Source: Okapia johnstoni (lineage: Eukaryota > Chordata > Mammalia > Artiodactyla > Giraffidae). From it: a stretch of 64,000 bases of DNA. Position 1 is the stretch's first letter. Each line of letters begins with the position of its first letter. The stretch covers positions 70,638,001 to 70,702,000 of the forward strand of contig CM044319.1 of assembly GCA_024291935.2 (NCBI GenBank), read 5' to 3'. Under the pieces are notes generated by a model, which saw only the letters and a list, made by a program, of their open reading frames with translations, made no database searches and was not told where the DNA came from. Made by a program: the position numbers and the translations under genes. This document shows positions 33,113 to 43,975 of this stretch, one piece after another.

Positions 33113-34113
33113 ATCTTAAAGAGATGGGAACACCAGACCACCTGACCTACCTCTTGAGAAATTTGTTTGCAGGTCAAGAAGCAACAGTTAGAACTGGACA
33201 TGGAACAACAGACTGGTTCCAAATAGGAAAAGGAGTACGCCAAGGCTGTATATTGTCACCCTACCTATTTAACGTATATGCAGAGTACCTCATGCAAAAT
33301 GCCGGGCTGGAGGAAGCATAAGCTGGAATCAAGATTGCCGGGAGAAATATCAATAACCCCAGATATGCAGATGACACGATCTTTATGGCAGAAAGCGAAG
33401 AAGAACAAAAGAGCCTCTTGATGAAAGTGAAAGAGGAGAGTGAAAAAAGTTGGCTTAAAACTCAACATTCAGAAAACTAAGATCATGACATCTGGTTCCA
33501 TCAGTGAGAGACTTTATCTTTGGGGGCTCCAAGATCACTGCATATGGTGACTGCAGCCATGAAATTAAAAGATGCTGGCTCCTTGGGAGAAAAGTTATGA
33601 CCAACCTAGACAGCATATTAAAAAGCAGAAACATTACTTTGCCAACAAAGGTCCATCTAGTCAAATCTATGGTTTTTCCAGTGGTCATGTATGGATGTGA
33701 GAGTTGGACTATAAAGAAAGCTGAGCATAGAAGAATTGATGCTTTTGAAGTGTGGTGTTGGAGAAGACTCTTGAGGGTCCTTTGGACTGCAAGCTGATCC
33801 AACCAGTCCATCCTAAAGGAGATCAGTCCTGAATATTCATTGGAAGGACTGATGCTGAAGCCAAAACTCCAATACTTTGGCCACCTGATGTAAAGAACTA
33901 ACTCATTTGAAAAGATCCTGATGTTGGGAAAGATTGAAGGCTGGAGGATAAGGGGACAACAGAGGATGAGATGGTTGGATGGCATCACTGACTTGATGGA
34001 CATGAATTTGAGTAAGCTCCAGGAGTTGGTGATGGACAGGGAAGCCTGGTGTGGTGCAGTCCACGGGATCACAGAGTTGGACACCACTGATCGACTGAAC
34101 TGAACTGAACTGA
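33113..34113 (+). mobile_element. BovB LINE, 1-kb copy with TSD
   Basis: A 5'-truncated BovB beginning in the RT domain (LKEMGTPDHLTYLLRNLFAG), with GCILSPYLFNVYAEYLM and YADD codons at 33364-33375, ending GACTGAACTGAACTGAACTG. The flanks TCCACAAGGC (33103-33112) and TTCACAAGGC (34114-34123) make a 10-bp duplication with one mismatch. The frame is broken by TAA at 33319-33321, a frameshift near 33450, a deletion near 33500 and TAA at 33891-33893 in place of the conserved Arg codon. Confidence 0.93.
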
Positions 34114-34123
34114 TTCACAAGGC

Positions 34124-34486
34124 TCAGCAAACATAAGTTTCTCCTTGGTCAGAAAACTCCAGTCTCTATTAGTGATTTTCTCAAAGCCCTCTCTGGGCTT
34201 GAGATGAAGTTGAGGTTTAGGACTATAGAAAGTGAGGTGGTGGTTGGGGGAAAGCTGCTCCATCCTCTTCCAAGGGGGTGGGGAGGGGTGATGGTATAGT
34301 CCTTCCTAAAAAAGACAAAGGGTTCTCTTTTTCCTGCCTACTCCAAATCCTCTAAACATAAATCATGCAGCATCCCTGTATCTCACGATCCGAATGCCAT
34401 GCAGAACCTCTCTTAAGAATGTGAATTACTTGTGCTATGGATTTGGAGATGCAGATAATATTCACAATCAAATACAAACTGTCAAT
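34124..34486. other. Unassigned
   Basis: No gene. A G-rich run, GGGGGTGGGGAGGGG, sits at 34274-34288. Confidence 0.5.
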
Positions 34487-34502
34487 TAAAATCCAGCAAA
34501 TG

Positions 34503-34851
34503 GGATTTCTCTGGTGGTACAGTGGATAAGAATCTGCCTGCCAATGCAGGGGAGAGGGGTTTGATCTCTTTTCTGGGAAAATTCCACATGCAAAGGAGCA
34601 ACTAAGTCTGTGTGCCACAAATACTGAGCCCACGAGCTACAACTGCTGAATCCACTGGACCTAGAGCCTGTGCTTCACCACAAGAGAAACCACCATGATG
34701 AGAAGCCCTCACAATGCAGCAGAGTAACCCTGCTCTAGAGAAAGCCACACTAGCCACACTGTCACACTAGAGAAAGTCCTCGCGCAGCAACAAAGACCCT
34801 GTGCAGCCAAAAATAAAGGAATACAAAATTTAAAGCAAAAAATAAATAGCA
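34503..34851 (+). mobile_element. Long CHR-type tRNA-Glu SINE with TSD
   Basis: A tRNA-like head (GGATTTCTCTGGTGGTACAG) is followed by repeated GAGCAACTAAG-, GCCACAAATACTGAGCC- and AGAGAAAGCC-type segments and a GTGCAGCCAAAAATAAA end, as in the long cetartiodactyl SINE. A 16-bp duplication with one mismatch, TAAAATCCAGCAAATG (34487-34502) and TAAAATCCAGAAAATG (34852-34867), bounds it, including its A-rich tail. Confidence 0.88.
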
Positions 34852-34867
34852 TAAAATCCAGAAAATG

Positions 34868-35684
34868 AACTTGGTGCTCATTTAATGAGTATTTATGGAA
34901 TGCCTTCTTTGTGTCACTCACTGGCCTTAGGATGTATCTAGAATGATTCAGTCTTCATTCCCCACCAAAACTCAATTATCTCTGAGAAGTGGGTGGCTGG
35001 CTTTTTACCTTTTTCTTCCACATAATTTTATACTATGGAATTTTTTTCTAACCTACAAATTTTATTTTCTAGTTTGTAACTCATTTTCAGAATGAGAGCA
35101 AAACTTATTCTATTTCTCTTCATATATGCATTTTTAATTTCTTTTATTAATATAACAATTCAATTACTGCTTTTGAAAATGCAAGATGCTGGTCATCTTT
35201 CCCCTTTGGCTTGTGAGGTTCTAGAATCAATGATTACAGGCTTTAAAGAAAGAAAAAAAAGTCATTGCTTTTCCAGTGACTAATTTTATTTAGTAAGTAT
35301 AATTGGTTCTCTACAGAGCATTGATTAAACTTTAGGATGTAAAAGGTCATTTGTAGATTTATGCAAGATAAGACCACATCTTACTGCCAACTCATTCAAA
35401 AATGGCACGCTATTTACCTTGTCCTTCTTTGTGTCTTTAAAAGATCTCTTTGGGATTTATAACAACCAATTAGAAATGTATATCCTAGATACAATTAGCC
35501 TCTTTTAAAAGTCACAGTCATCTGCAGGAATTAATAGTTCATTGCACACCCCCAAAATCAAATAATGAGAGATGGATCTTTTACTTACAATTTGAGAATT
35601 GTGAGAAGTGGTAAAGGGGATTTGTAACAAATACTGCATAACAAAAACATAATCAAATACCTGTGAATTAACTATCTTTTGAAA
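34868..35684. other. Unassigned
   Basis: AT-rich; a 63-codon plus frame at 35092-35283 is Ile/Leu/Phe-rich with no motif and probably chance. Confidence 0.5.
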
Positions 35685-36206
35685 CATAACAAATTACTCC
35701 AAAATCCTATTAGCTTAAAAGATTAACTTTGTTTTCTTGTATTTTCTGTGGGCCAGGAATCTGAACACTTAAGTATGTCTGTTCCAAGGTCTCTCACAAG
35801 GCTGCAGTCAAGCTGTTGGCTAGGATTATAGCCATCTCAACACTTAACTGGGGAAGTGTCTAACTCCAAGTCACTGACAGGTTGATTGTTGGCAGGTTCT
35901 CACTGACCACGTCCAGAGTCATCAGTTCTGCTCCATATGGGTCTCTCATTTGGGTTGTTCACAACATGGCAGCTGACTTCCTTAAGACCAAGCGATCAGA
36001 GAGAAAGACAGGGAGACCGAGATCCCTCAAAATGGAAGCCACTATCTTTTCATAATCTAATCTTAAAAGTGACATCCTATTGTTCTACTGTAGACTGTCT
36101 ATTAGAATGTTTCTGAAACAACATCAAGAGGAAGAGATTATGAAAGAATGTGAATGTTAGGAGACTGATGTCTTGGGGGCCATATTTCAGGCTGCCTTCA
36201 ACAACC
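35685..36206 (-). repeat. MLT1-type solo LTR
   Basis: Plus-strand landmarks of the MLT1 complement occur in order: AACAAATTACTCCAAAATCC, TTCTGTGGGCCAGGAATCTG, GGTCTCTCACAAGGCTGCAG, CACAACATGGCAGCTGACTT, AAAAGTGACATCCTATTG and GGGGGCCATATTTCAGGCTG. A nearly full LTR of an old MaLR retroelement, without coding region. Confidence 0.8.
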
Positions 36207-36258
36207 TATTTCACACTCATCTTCTCTACCCCTGCCATCCTCACCACGCAAAGTTCAT

Positions 36259-36452
36259 ATTGTTAGGTAAAGCGTCTGCAATACGGGAGACCCGGGTTCA
36301 ATCCCTGGGTCGGGAAGATCCCTTGGAGAAGGAAATGGCAACCCACTCCAGTATTCTTGCCTGGAGATCCCCACGGAAGGAGGAGCCTGGTAGGCTACAG
36401 TCCACAGGGTCGCAAAGAGTCGGACACGACTTCACTTTCACTTTCACTTCTC
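36259..36452 (+). mobile_element. Bov-tA SINE, 5' end clipped
   Basis: The copy starts inside the tRNA-like head (GGTAAAGCGTCTGCAATACG) and keeps GGGTTCAATCCCTGGGTCGG, the whole body and a CTTTCACTTTCACTTC tail. It is little diverged, with several CpGs kept. Confidence 0.88.
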
Positions 36453-37644
36453 TCTAGGTAGTCTAAAATTCTGTTTTTCATTGCAACATTTCTCCTCAGT
36501 TAAAACACCCATTTAACAAAAGAAAAAAATATTTATTTAGCAGAATATGGATACTATTGTTTCTTATTGAGAAGTCTTAGTAGTCTAAATGGAATGATGC
36601 AAAACTTACTATAACATTATACTTAAGATTAATTAACTCATATGACTTTATTGCAATTAAAACTTTATTATTATAAAGTACTTATAATAGCCTCAATAAT
36701 TAAATCTTTTAGGAAAGAGAAGCTGTGTTCAAATGAATTCTGTGTTATCATTGGTTGTACTTATAGTGAGTCTTCCCAACAATGAACTGTGATTTTCAAG
36801 AGTTTTCTTTTTTTTTTAAGTTAAATTTTATTCAAGCAAAAATGTGTTGTTTCCAAAGTCTCTTTTTATCCCTCTTTATGTGTCTCAGTACTAGTTCAAC
36901 TATGGTGAAGAGGAACACAAAGCTTTTGACATTTAGGCCAAGAACAATGTTGGTTATTAAACTCAGTCTTACCTTGGAACAAGCTGCTTCCTCAGAACAC
37001 ATCTTGTTATATTTTCCTTGTCTGCAGAGTCAGGAACGAATAATGCCATATAGCCTTGAGTGCTCCATGAACAAATGATGCAGGCCTTTGAAGAGTTTTC
37101 ATAGCTTAGTGGTTTCTTTTCCTTCCCTCTTGATATTATGTTTGTTTTGTCTTGCTTTGTACCAGGTTAAATTCAAGCCCTTTCCTGAGCTTGTCCAAAA
37201 GTTTCAGAGGGAATAAACTTTAACGCAGTAACACTCAGACACACTTTCAAGTTCTAACATCTGGAGACTGATTTCTTCCGATCTCTGCAAGTGAGACCAG
37301 AGATCGTCTGGATTCTCTCAGCCAACTGTCTACAATAACATGACTTGACTATCCCAGAATTCTCTTGTACAGGAAAATGAAAATACAAATAACTTTATTT
37401 GATTCTTCAAGACGTTTTGGAAAATCCAGTTATCAGAACATTAGAAGATTCATCTAGCCCTCATGAAAAGACTCTGGATGATGAATAATTCAACCAATTT
37501 CATCAAATGACTGTTTACTTCTCAAGACTTAATTCAGACACTTGGGCTTACTCTGTCCACCATCTTATATTATTATATCATGAATTTTGCCCAGTCTCAA
37601 ATAGATTTTCACAGTAAAAGATCTTCATTATCTTTCCCCCTCTT
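36453..37644. other. Unassigned
   Basis: No gene or named repeat. The frame at 36782-37078 (98 codons) carries no recognisable domain. Confidence 0.45.
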
Positions 37645-37848
37645 TTTTAAAATTATATTTGATTTATAATATTGTGTTGGTTTCCAGTATGCATCAAAGT
37701 GATTCTGTTATATATATATATATGTACATATATTTTTTTCTAATTCTTTTCCCTTATAGATTATTATAAGATATAAAGATAGTTTCCTGTGCTATACAGT
37801 AGACCCTTGTTGTTTATCTATTTTATATATAGTAGTGTGTATATGTTG
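37645..37848 (-). mobile_element. L1 3' end fragment
   Basis: The minus-strand L1 3' region is visible on plus as ATATTGTGTTGGTTTCCAGT, CCTGTGCTATACAGTAGACC, CTTGTTGTTTATCTATTTTA and TATAGTAGTGTGTATATG. The left border is a T-run (37645-37650), consistent with a poly-A tail on minus. A short TA tract near 37711-37732 lies inside. Confidence 0.78.
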
Positions 37849-39770
37849 TAAAAGACCTACTTTAAATCAAACTGTAGAAACTTCATAAATATTTCACCTT
37901 TGTTCCCTCCCACCTTCAGACACTATAAAGACTCTACCAGATATCTGTTAGTTTAGCAAGCAATAATCTTCTCTACAAGTTAGTCACTTTATCTTCAAGT
38001 TGCTTTGGTGATCTTTTGAGGAAATGCATATTTGAGAGAAGCAACCAAGATATGGCTGTGCAGGGAAAAATCTAAACATTAGTGTTAACTACTGTTTATT
38101 GATTCTATATGAATCCTACTTCTCTCAGTGAGAAATATAACAATATACTCAAGTTGTATTATCAAAACATGATGAATGAAATTTGTCTAGTAAAAGCAAA
38201 ACAAATACTTCAGGTAAAATTGTGTGAAGTCCACAGTGATATGTCATATTACCTGAGTTGGAATATGCAACATCGTGGAAGCCAGGCAAGTAGAGAGTTG
38301 AGGCATAAGAGGCAAAGTTACGTTGTATCCATTGTCTTCTTTTATCAAAGCTACGTGGAAAAGAAATAACAGAAAGAATGGATATAAGAAATAGCTTCTA
38401 CATACATGCAAATTGGATAGGATATTTGCTTGGATATTTGCAGCTAGGATATTTGCTTGACAGATAAGCCTTCACTGAGAATGATCTTGAATGGATTTAA
38501 CCTCAAGGAGGCTCACCAATATTTGCTATCATGAAGTTGAAAACAAGCAAGTACTACTTTGGTTATTTTGATGGATATAAAGGTCAAGGTGGATATAATA
38601 CATTGTCTCCTTAAGAACTGCTATTGAGCGTAAACTTCCCTTCCAGATATAGATATGCATTTTCATTGTAGCTGCATCTCTAACAACTCTGATGATCAAT
38701 TAGCTGTCCTATCCAATTAGAAAAGAAAGCTATCACCCTTGTCCCTCTGTTAAAGTTGTCCTTGAACACCAAGCTATAACTCTTCAGAGGTGGTCTTCCT
38801 GTCCTTGGACTCCTGCCACCTCAGTAACCAACACCACATACACTCAGCATTACAGCATTTTTTTAAACCTAGTGAACTTCATTTGTCTCCAAAACAAAAG
38901 TGCATTTGAAGTTCTTCTTTTTATCAAGTATAAGTTCTGGGCTTCCTTGATGAGAAAACAGAGCAATGGCAGATTGAATCCTAGGTAACATGAAATGAAG
39001 CTTCAGGAAGGAAAATCAGGTGAGTGGGTCACCCTCTTAACAGTGCATTTAGAAGTAAAATGAGTACATTGTCTTTTTTACTTCCTTTCTTTCATTCTTT
39101 GTTTTAATTTAAAACTGCACATGGACAAGGTTACCCACTATTACTTGATGCTATACTGTCTGACTGTGTTATCAATTTGCCATTTTGTGGGTTAAGAAAA
39201 TGAAACTACACAATTTGGTAAGTGGGCTACCAATAGTCTAGCAACTGTCTCTAGATCAACAGCATGAATCAATATGAAATTTTTTCTTACAAAATCATCG
39301 TAGCCCTCTTATCTTTGATGCTTATCTTTTTTATTTGGAATAAATACTGTAGATTTTTCACTTTTTGATGCTGATTCAGTTTCTAGAAGTGTTTGTCAAG
39401 CCTATTTCCAATTCACACAAGCATATCAGAATGTGATACCCAAATTAAAATACCTTCACCTATCCCAAGGTTTAGGGAGGTTGAATACATCAAAAGAATA
39501 TGAGGCATTTATATAATTTTATTTTTTAATTAAAAATATTTACTTTTTCTAATCTTAAATTTATTATTTTTATTTGCTTTGCAAATAACACTAACAGACA
39601 ATTTCAAAATTCCATGTTAATAAAAAAATCACCTTCAATTCCAACATTCTTTTTTGATACATACAGAAACTTCTCATTGGTCTTTTTCAGATATTTTCTA
39701 GAGAGTTACTAAAAACCCACTTCTAAGTGAAACCGACAGAATAATGATTCTTGTCAAAGATATACAAATG
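37849..39770. other. Unassigned, mostly unique
   Basis: 1.9 kb without a gene or named repeat. The 86-codon frame at 38109-38369 shows no motif. Confidence 0.5.
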
Positions 39771-39995
39771 ATGAGTTTTTTATTGCTGCATAAACTACCA
39801 TGCCAAAACTTAGTAGTTAAAGCCCTATTATTGGCACAAAGGAAAAAAATTAGGCTAGGCTTAGCTGGGTGGTTTTTAGGCAGAGCTCTCATGGGTTACT
39901 TATACAGTTACAGTTAGGAGACAAGACCACTGAGGGCTGGAGGGTCCTGAATGTCATCATCCACATGCCTTAGACATCAGCAGAGATGGCTGGAA

Positions 39996-40545
39996 TGGAC
40001 TGTGGACACAGCAGGAGAAGGAAAGGGTAAGACAAATTGGGAAAGTAGCATTGACATATATACACTACCATGTGTAAAACAGACAAATAGCAGAAAGCTG
40101 CTGTATATAACACAGGGAGCTCAGCTCAGTGCTCTGTGATGACTTAGGGGGTGGAATGGAAGGGAGGAGGAAGCACAAGAGAGAGGGGATATATATATTA
40201 ATATATATATATCTATAAAATGACTGATTATATATATATTTATACACATAAATTTTTATATTTATATATAAAGTATATAAATATGTTTTATATAATATAT
40301 ATTTATATTTATATATATTATATAAAATATGTTTTACATATAAAACATATATTTTAAATATAAAATATGTTTTAAATAATTTATAAATATTTATATATAA
40401 AACATAATAAAATATGTTATATATATATAAACTTTTGTATATTTATATATATATATGAAATGACTGATTATCATTAACGTACAGTAGAGACCACAACAAC
40501 ATTGTAAAGCAATTATCCTTCAATTAAAAACAAAAAAAAAGAGAG
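39996..40545 (+). mobile_element. Ruminant L1 3' end with TSD and AT expansion
   Basis: Blocks in order: GGACTGTGGACACAGCAGGA, ATATACACTACCATGTGTAA, CACAGGGAGCTCAGCTCAGT, then after an AT tract CACAACAACATTGTAAAGCA and a poly-A end. The flanks AGAGATGGCTGGAA (39982-39995) and AGAGATGGTTGGAA (40546-40559) form a 14-bp duplication with one mismatch. The insertion is a 5'-truncated 3' end without the AT tract only about 270 bp long. Confidence 0.85.
40187..40462. repeat. AT-rich (TATATA/TTTATA) expansion
   Basis: About 275 bp of nearly pure A and T, mixing TA, ATTTATA and AAATATGTTTTA units. It lies at the place where the L1 3' end normally has a short GGGGATATATGTATAC, and AAATGACTGATTAT appears on both sides, near 40216 and near 40457, which suggests internal duplication. 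Confidence 0.85.
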
Positions 40546-40787
40546 AGAGATGGTTGGAAACAGTTTGAATGACTCTTCACATAATGATAGTAGCATCCTA
40601 GAGGGAAAAAGTAAGAACTACAGGGCTTCTTGAGGTCTTGCTCATAAAGCACATAACTTCACTTTTGTCTCACTGTGTTGTTCATTCAAGTCAGTCCAAA
40701 TTCAAGGGGTAGAGAAATATATCCCATGGCTCAACAGAGAAGATTTCAATAAATTGTGGCCATTTTTATTGTACCACAGTGTCAGCA

Positions 40788-41028
40788 ATGTTATATATAA
40801 CAAAATGTTAGAAATTAAGTTGAATATTAATAAAAGTATGTTTATTAAAACTGAATAATCTCCAAAAGGAAGACAGCTTCAATGTTATTACTTGTTTGCT
40901 GATATTTAAATCCCAAACCCCCAAAATAGTTATTTATGTTTTAACTGACTTGAAAAACAACTGATCAAATTCTTAAATTTATTTGTCATAGTAAATATTC
41001 AGGATCTTTTATTAAAATTGAACCTGAG
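40788..41028. other. Unassigned
   Basis: AT-rich; nothing recognised. Confidence 0.5.
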
Positions 41029-41157
41029 GGACTTGCCTGGAAGTCCAGGGTTTAAGACTCTGTGCTTCCAATGCAGGGGGCATGGGTTTAATCCCTGGTT
41101 GGGGAACTAAGATCCCATACGCCATGGGGAGCAACCAAAAAATACTGAGCTTAAAAA
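41029..41157 (+). mobile_element. CHR-type tRNA-Glu SINE
   Basis: GGGACTTGCCTGGAAGTCCA head, GTGCTTCCAATGCAGGGGGC, ATCCCTGGTTGGGGAACTAA and a GCCATGGGGAGCAACC end before an A-rich tail. Complete and moderately diverged. Confidence 0.87.
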
Positions 41158-41319
41158 TAACAGGTTTACTTCTTTCAAAGTGTTTAATTACAGTGATGAA
41201 AAACTATTGACATAGGTAACTTATTTTAACACTTCATGTGAAATGAAGTCAAAATGAAATCTGAAAATGAGACATGAGTATCTCCTTAAATTAAAAAATG
41301 GACTACAGAATAAAGTTTT

Positions 41320-42105
41320 TGAAGACAGGCTAAGGGAGAGGGTTGCAGGATGTGTGATCTGTTAATGGATACTCTTTTGATTGGTTGGTGGTTAGGTAAC
41401 TGTGTGGTATTTGGGAAACCAACATTATCAACCTGGTTCCAGCAAGTCCCGGGTCTATACGCCAGTTGTCAGCGACTGATGACTCTCACCTGGTGAGGGT
41501 TTTAGTGTCTATACAACAACTGAAGGATACGGCTTGGTGTGTTATCTATAGTCCTTGTGAAAGTTGCTCAGCCATGTCCGACTCTTTGTGACCCCTTGGA
41601 CTGTATAGTCCATGGGATTCTCCAGGCCAGAATACTGGAGTGGGTAGCCTTTCCCCTCACCAGAGGATCTTCCCAACCCAGGGATTGAACCCATATCTCC
41701 CACATTGCAGGCGGATTCTTTACCAGCTGAGCCACAAGGAAAGCCCAAGAATACTGGAGTGGGCAGCCTATCCCTTCTCCAGCGGATCTTCCTGACCCAG
41801 GAATCGAACTGGGATCTCCTTCACTGCAGGCAGATTCTTTACCAACTGAGCTATGAGGGAACCCCTCTATGGTCCTTGAGAAGGAGCTAAAGGTCTTTAA
41901 CTTTGTTCTTATAGCTAAACTATATTATTTTGTCTTGCTCGACTGTTCTCCTTTGTTCTTGCCATTTTCTCATTTTCTGATTAAATTTGTTCTTTGGAAC
42001 TGGGAGAAGGCCTGAGGCCAAAGCTTTTATACAAAGAAGAGGCAGGGGATGAAAGGAGGTGGAGAGAGGCAGGTCTGTCCCCAGAAGATCCTGCTTAGTT
42101 TCAGT
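41320..42105 (+). repeat. Possible ruminant LTR, split by a SINE
   Basis: The left part (TTGATTGGTTGGTGGTTAGG, CCTGGTTCCAGCAAGTCCCG) and the right part (CTTTGTTCTTATAGCTAAAC, GATTAAATTTGTTCTTTGG, GGGATGAAAGGAGGTGGAGA) look like one moderately GC-rich element with LTR-like character, divided by the Bov-tA at 41558-41865. The family name and both ends are uncertain; no coding region. Confidence 0.3.
41558..41865 (-). mobile_element. Compound (1.6-unit) Bov-tA SINE with one TSD
   Basis: In element sense the copy runs from 41865 down to 41558: a tRNA-like head plus the first part of the body (41865-41747), then directly a second complete Bov-tA (41746-41558). One duplication encloses both, TCTATAGTCCTTG (41545-41557) and TCTATGGTCCTTG (41866-41878, one mismatch), so they were inserted together. 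The join lies at the body sequence CCAGTATTCTTGGGCTTTCC in element sense. Confidence 0.88.
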
Positions 42106-42116
42106 TACATATCATA

Positions 42117-42400
42117 CATGTATTTATATTTATTTATAAATATGTATTTACATTTATTTACAAATATGTATTTATACTTAGTTCAGTTCAGTTGCTCAGC
42201 CGTGTCCGACTCTTTGTGACCCCATGAATCGCAGCACGCCAGACCTCCCTGTCCATCACTAACTCCCGGGGTTTACCCAAACTCATGCCCATCGAGGCGG
42301 TGATGTCAAACAGCCATCTATAAATATATGTATTTATACACATGCATTTATATTTATTTAGAAGTATGTACTTATATTTATTTATATGTATCTATTTTTT
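42117..42400. repeat. (TATTTA)-type AT repeat split by BovB
   Basis: TATTTA, ATTTATAT and AAATATGTATTTA units lie on both sides (42117-42177 and 42326-42400) of the BovB fragment at 42178-42325. Confidence 0.8.
42178..42325 (-). mobile_element. BovB LINE 3' end with TSD
   Basis: The last ~145 bp of BovB in minus orientation: TTAGTTCAGTTCAGTTGCTC at its 3' end and GGTTTACCCAAACTCATGCC further in. ATATGTATTTATAC at 42164-42177 and 42326-42339 is identical over 14 bp, but the target is itself repetitive, so the true TSD could be shorter. Confidence 0.9.
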
Positions 42401-43175
42401 ACATATAAGATTGTTAAAACTAATCAGTACTCTAACACAAGTGTTCATGCTATTATATGCAAATTATACCTTAATAAAATAAAAAGACAAAGCAAAACAA
42501 TGAGGCACATATACTGAGGACTTTTTGGAAGTGATACTCTAAAAGAACATACTAATAATGATATAGTGTCCTAATTCAGGATGCATACCTGAATCTAATC
42601 ATGAGGAAACATTACACCACCCTAAACAGAGATATTCAACAAAAAAATTGCCTATATTTACAAAAAATGCCAATCCTAAGAGACAAAGATTGAGGATCTG
42701 TTCCATATTAAAGGAAACTGCAAAGAAATGCAACACAAGAAGCTGAATCTCTGTATGCTACAAATGACATATGTGAGTCAATAGACAATTGGGAAAAGAT
42801 AGTTTAGATAAAAATGTTGTGTCACTGGAAAAGTTTTTTTAAATTGATAATGGTACTGTTTGTAAGAAAATACAATTTTCTTAGGAAATACACACTAAAT
42901 TGTTAAGGAGTAAAAAGTTACAATGTATAGAAAAATCTCTCAAATGGTTAAAAGCAATGGGAAAATATATATTGCATGTATACACACACAGAAACCAAAG
43001 CAAATGTGGCAAATGTTCAAAATTTGTGACTCTACATGAAGAGTATATGGTTATGACCAACCTAGACAGCATATTAAAAAGCAGAGACATTACTTTGTCA
43101 ACCAAGGTCCGTCTAGTCAAGGCTATGGTTTTTCCAGTAGTCATGTATGGATGTGAGAGTTGGACTATAAAGAAA

Positions 43176-43217
<42 letters not shown>
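43176..43217 (+). repeat. (GCT)14 microsatellite, Bov-A2 tail
   Basis: Fourteen perfect GCT units. It is the AGC-type tail of the minus-strand Bov-A2, partly overlapping the target-site duplication. Translated it yields the poly-alanine run of a plus frame at 42900-43256, which is not a gene. Confidence 0.95.
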
Positions 43218-43479
43218 AAGTTGCTTCAGTCGTGCCCGACTCTGTGCATGGCATAGACGGCAGCCCTCCAGGCTCCCCCATCACTGGGATTCTCCAAGCA
43301 AGAACACTGAAGTGGATGGCCATTTCCTTCTCCAATGCACTAAAGTTAAAAGTGAAAGTGAGGTCGCTCAGTCGTGTCCTACTCTTAGTGATCCCATGGA
43401 CTGAAGCCTGCCAGGCTTCTCTGTCCATGGAATTTTCGAGGCAAAAGAGTACTGGAATGGGGTGCCACTGTCTTCTCCA
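43180..43479 (-). mobile_element. Bov-A2 SINE, dimer, with TSD
   Basis: Two BovA monomers in minus orientation joined by AGTTAAAAGTGAAAGTGAGG near 43345, with the AGC-type tail at the plus-left end. AAAGAAAGCTG at 43169-43179 and 43480-43490 is a perfect 11-bp duplication of BovB coding sequence. It is a full Bov-A2. Confidence 0.95.
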
Positions 43480-43975
43480 AAAGAAAGCTGAGCACCGAAG
43501 AACTGATGCTTTTGAACTGTGGTGTTGGAGAAGACTCTTCAGAGTCCCTTGGACTGCAAGGAGATCCTTCCAGTCCATCCTAAAGGAGATCAGTCCTGGG
43601 TGTTCATTGGAAGGACTGATGTTGAAGCTGAAACTCCAATAATTTGGCCACCTGATGCGAAGAACTGACTCGTTTGAAAAGACCCTGATGCTGGTAAAGA
43701 TTGAGGGCAGGAGGCGAAGGGGATGACAGAGGATGAGATGGTTGGATGGCATTACCGACTCAATGGACATGAGTTTGGGTAAATTCTGGGAGTTGGTGAT
43801 GGACAGGGAGGCCTGGTGTGCTGCAGTTCATGGGGTCGCAGAGTCGGATATGATTGAGTGACTTAACTGAGCTGAACTGAACTGAATATGGTCTTTCTAG
43901 GTAACATTATTGCAAATTTTCTGTAAATTAGAAATTATCTCAAAATGGAAAGTTAATTTTTTTAAAAATGTTAGT

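Larger units (their letters stand above)
39771..40787 (-). repeat. MLT1-type LTR split by an L1
   Basis: The left part (ATTGCTGCATAAACTACCAT, GGCTTAGCTGGGTGGTTTTT) and the right part (GAGGTCTTGCTCATAAAGCA, TCAAGTCAGTCCAAATTCAA, ending TGTGGCCATTTTTATTGTAC and CACA) are successive pieces of one MLT1 LTR in minus orientation. A ruminant L1 insertion at 39996-40545 separates them. The left boundary is approximate. Confidence 0.7.
43052..43885 (+). mobile_element. BovB LINE 3' end, split by Bov-A2
   Basis: It begins at MTNLDSILKSRDI codons and reaches the terminal GCTGAACTGAACTGA. ATATGGT at 43045-43051 and 43886-43892 is a 7-bp duplication. A Bov-A2 SINE at 43180-43479 interrupts the coding region after VMYGCESWTIKK. 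Without the SINE the copy is about 520 bp. After the SINE the frame stops at TAA in YFGHL context (CAATAATTTGGCC, near 43637), but the later CGA Arg codon is intact. Confidence 0.92.
42410..43975 (+). mobile_element. Old L1 3' end, split by BovB
   Basis: AATCATGAGGAAACATTACA, GAGGATCTGTTCCATATTAA, TTCTTAGGAAATACACACTA and GCAAATGTGGCAAATGTTCA precede the BovB; TAGGTAACATTATTGCAAAT and TTAGAAATTATCTCAAAATG follow it, in the order of an old L1 3' end. The duplicated ATATGGT marks the BovB insertion point. The stretch 42410-42500 is a weaker L1-like match and the 5' border is approximate. Confidence 0.65.

Noticed and set aside
34274..34289. G-rich run as a possible G-quadruplex
   Set aside because: Only three runs of four or more G; the fourth would need a two-G run, so a stable quadruplex is unlikely.
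42900..43256. 118-codon frame with poly-alanine
   Set aside because: It is BovB coding sequence running into the (GCT)14 tail of Bov-A2, not a host gene.
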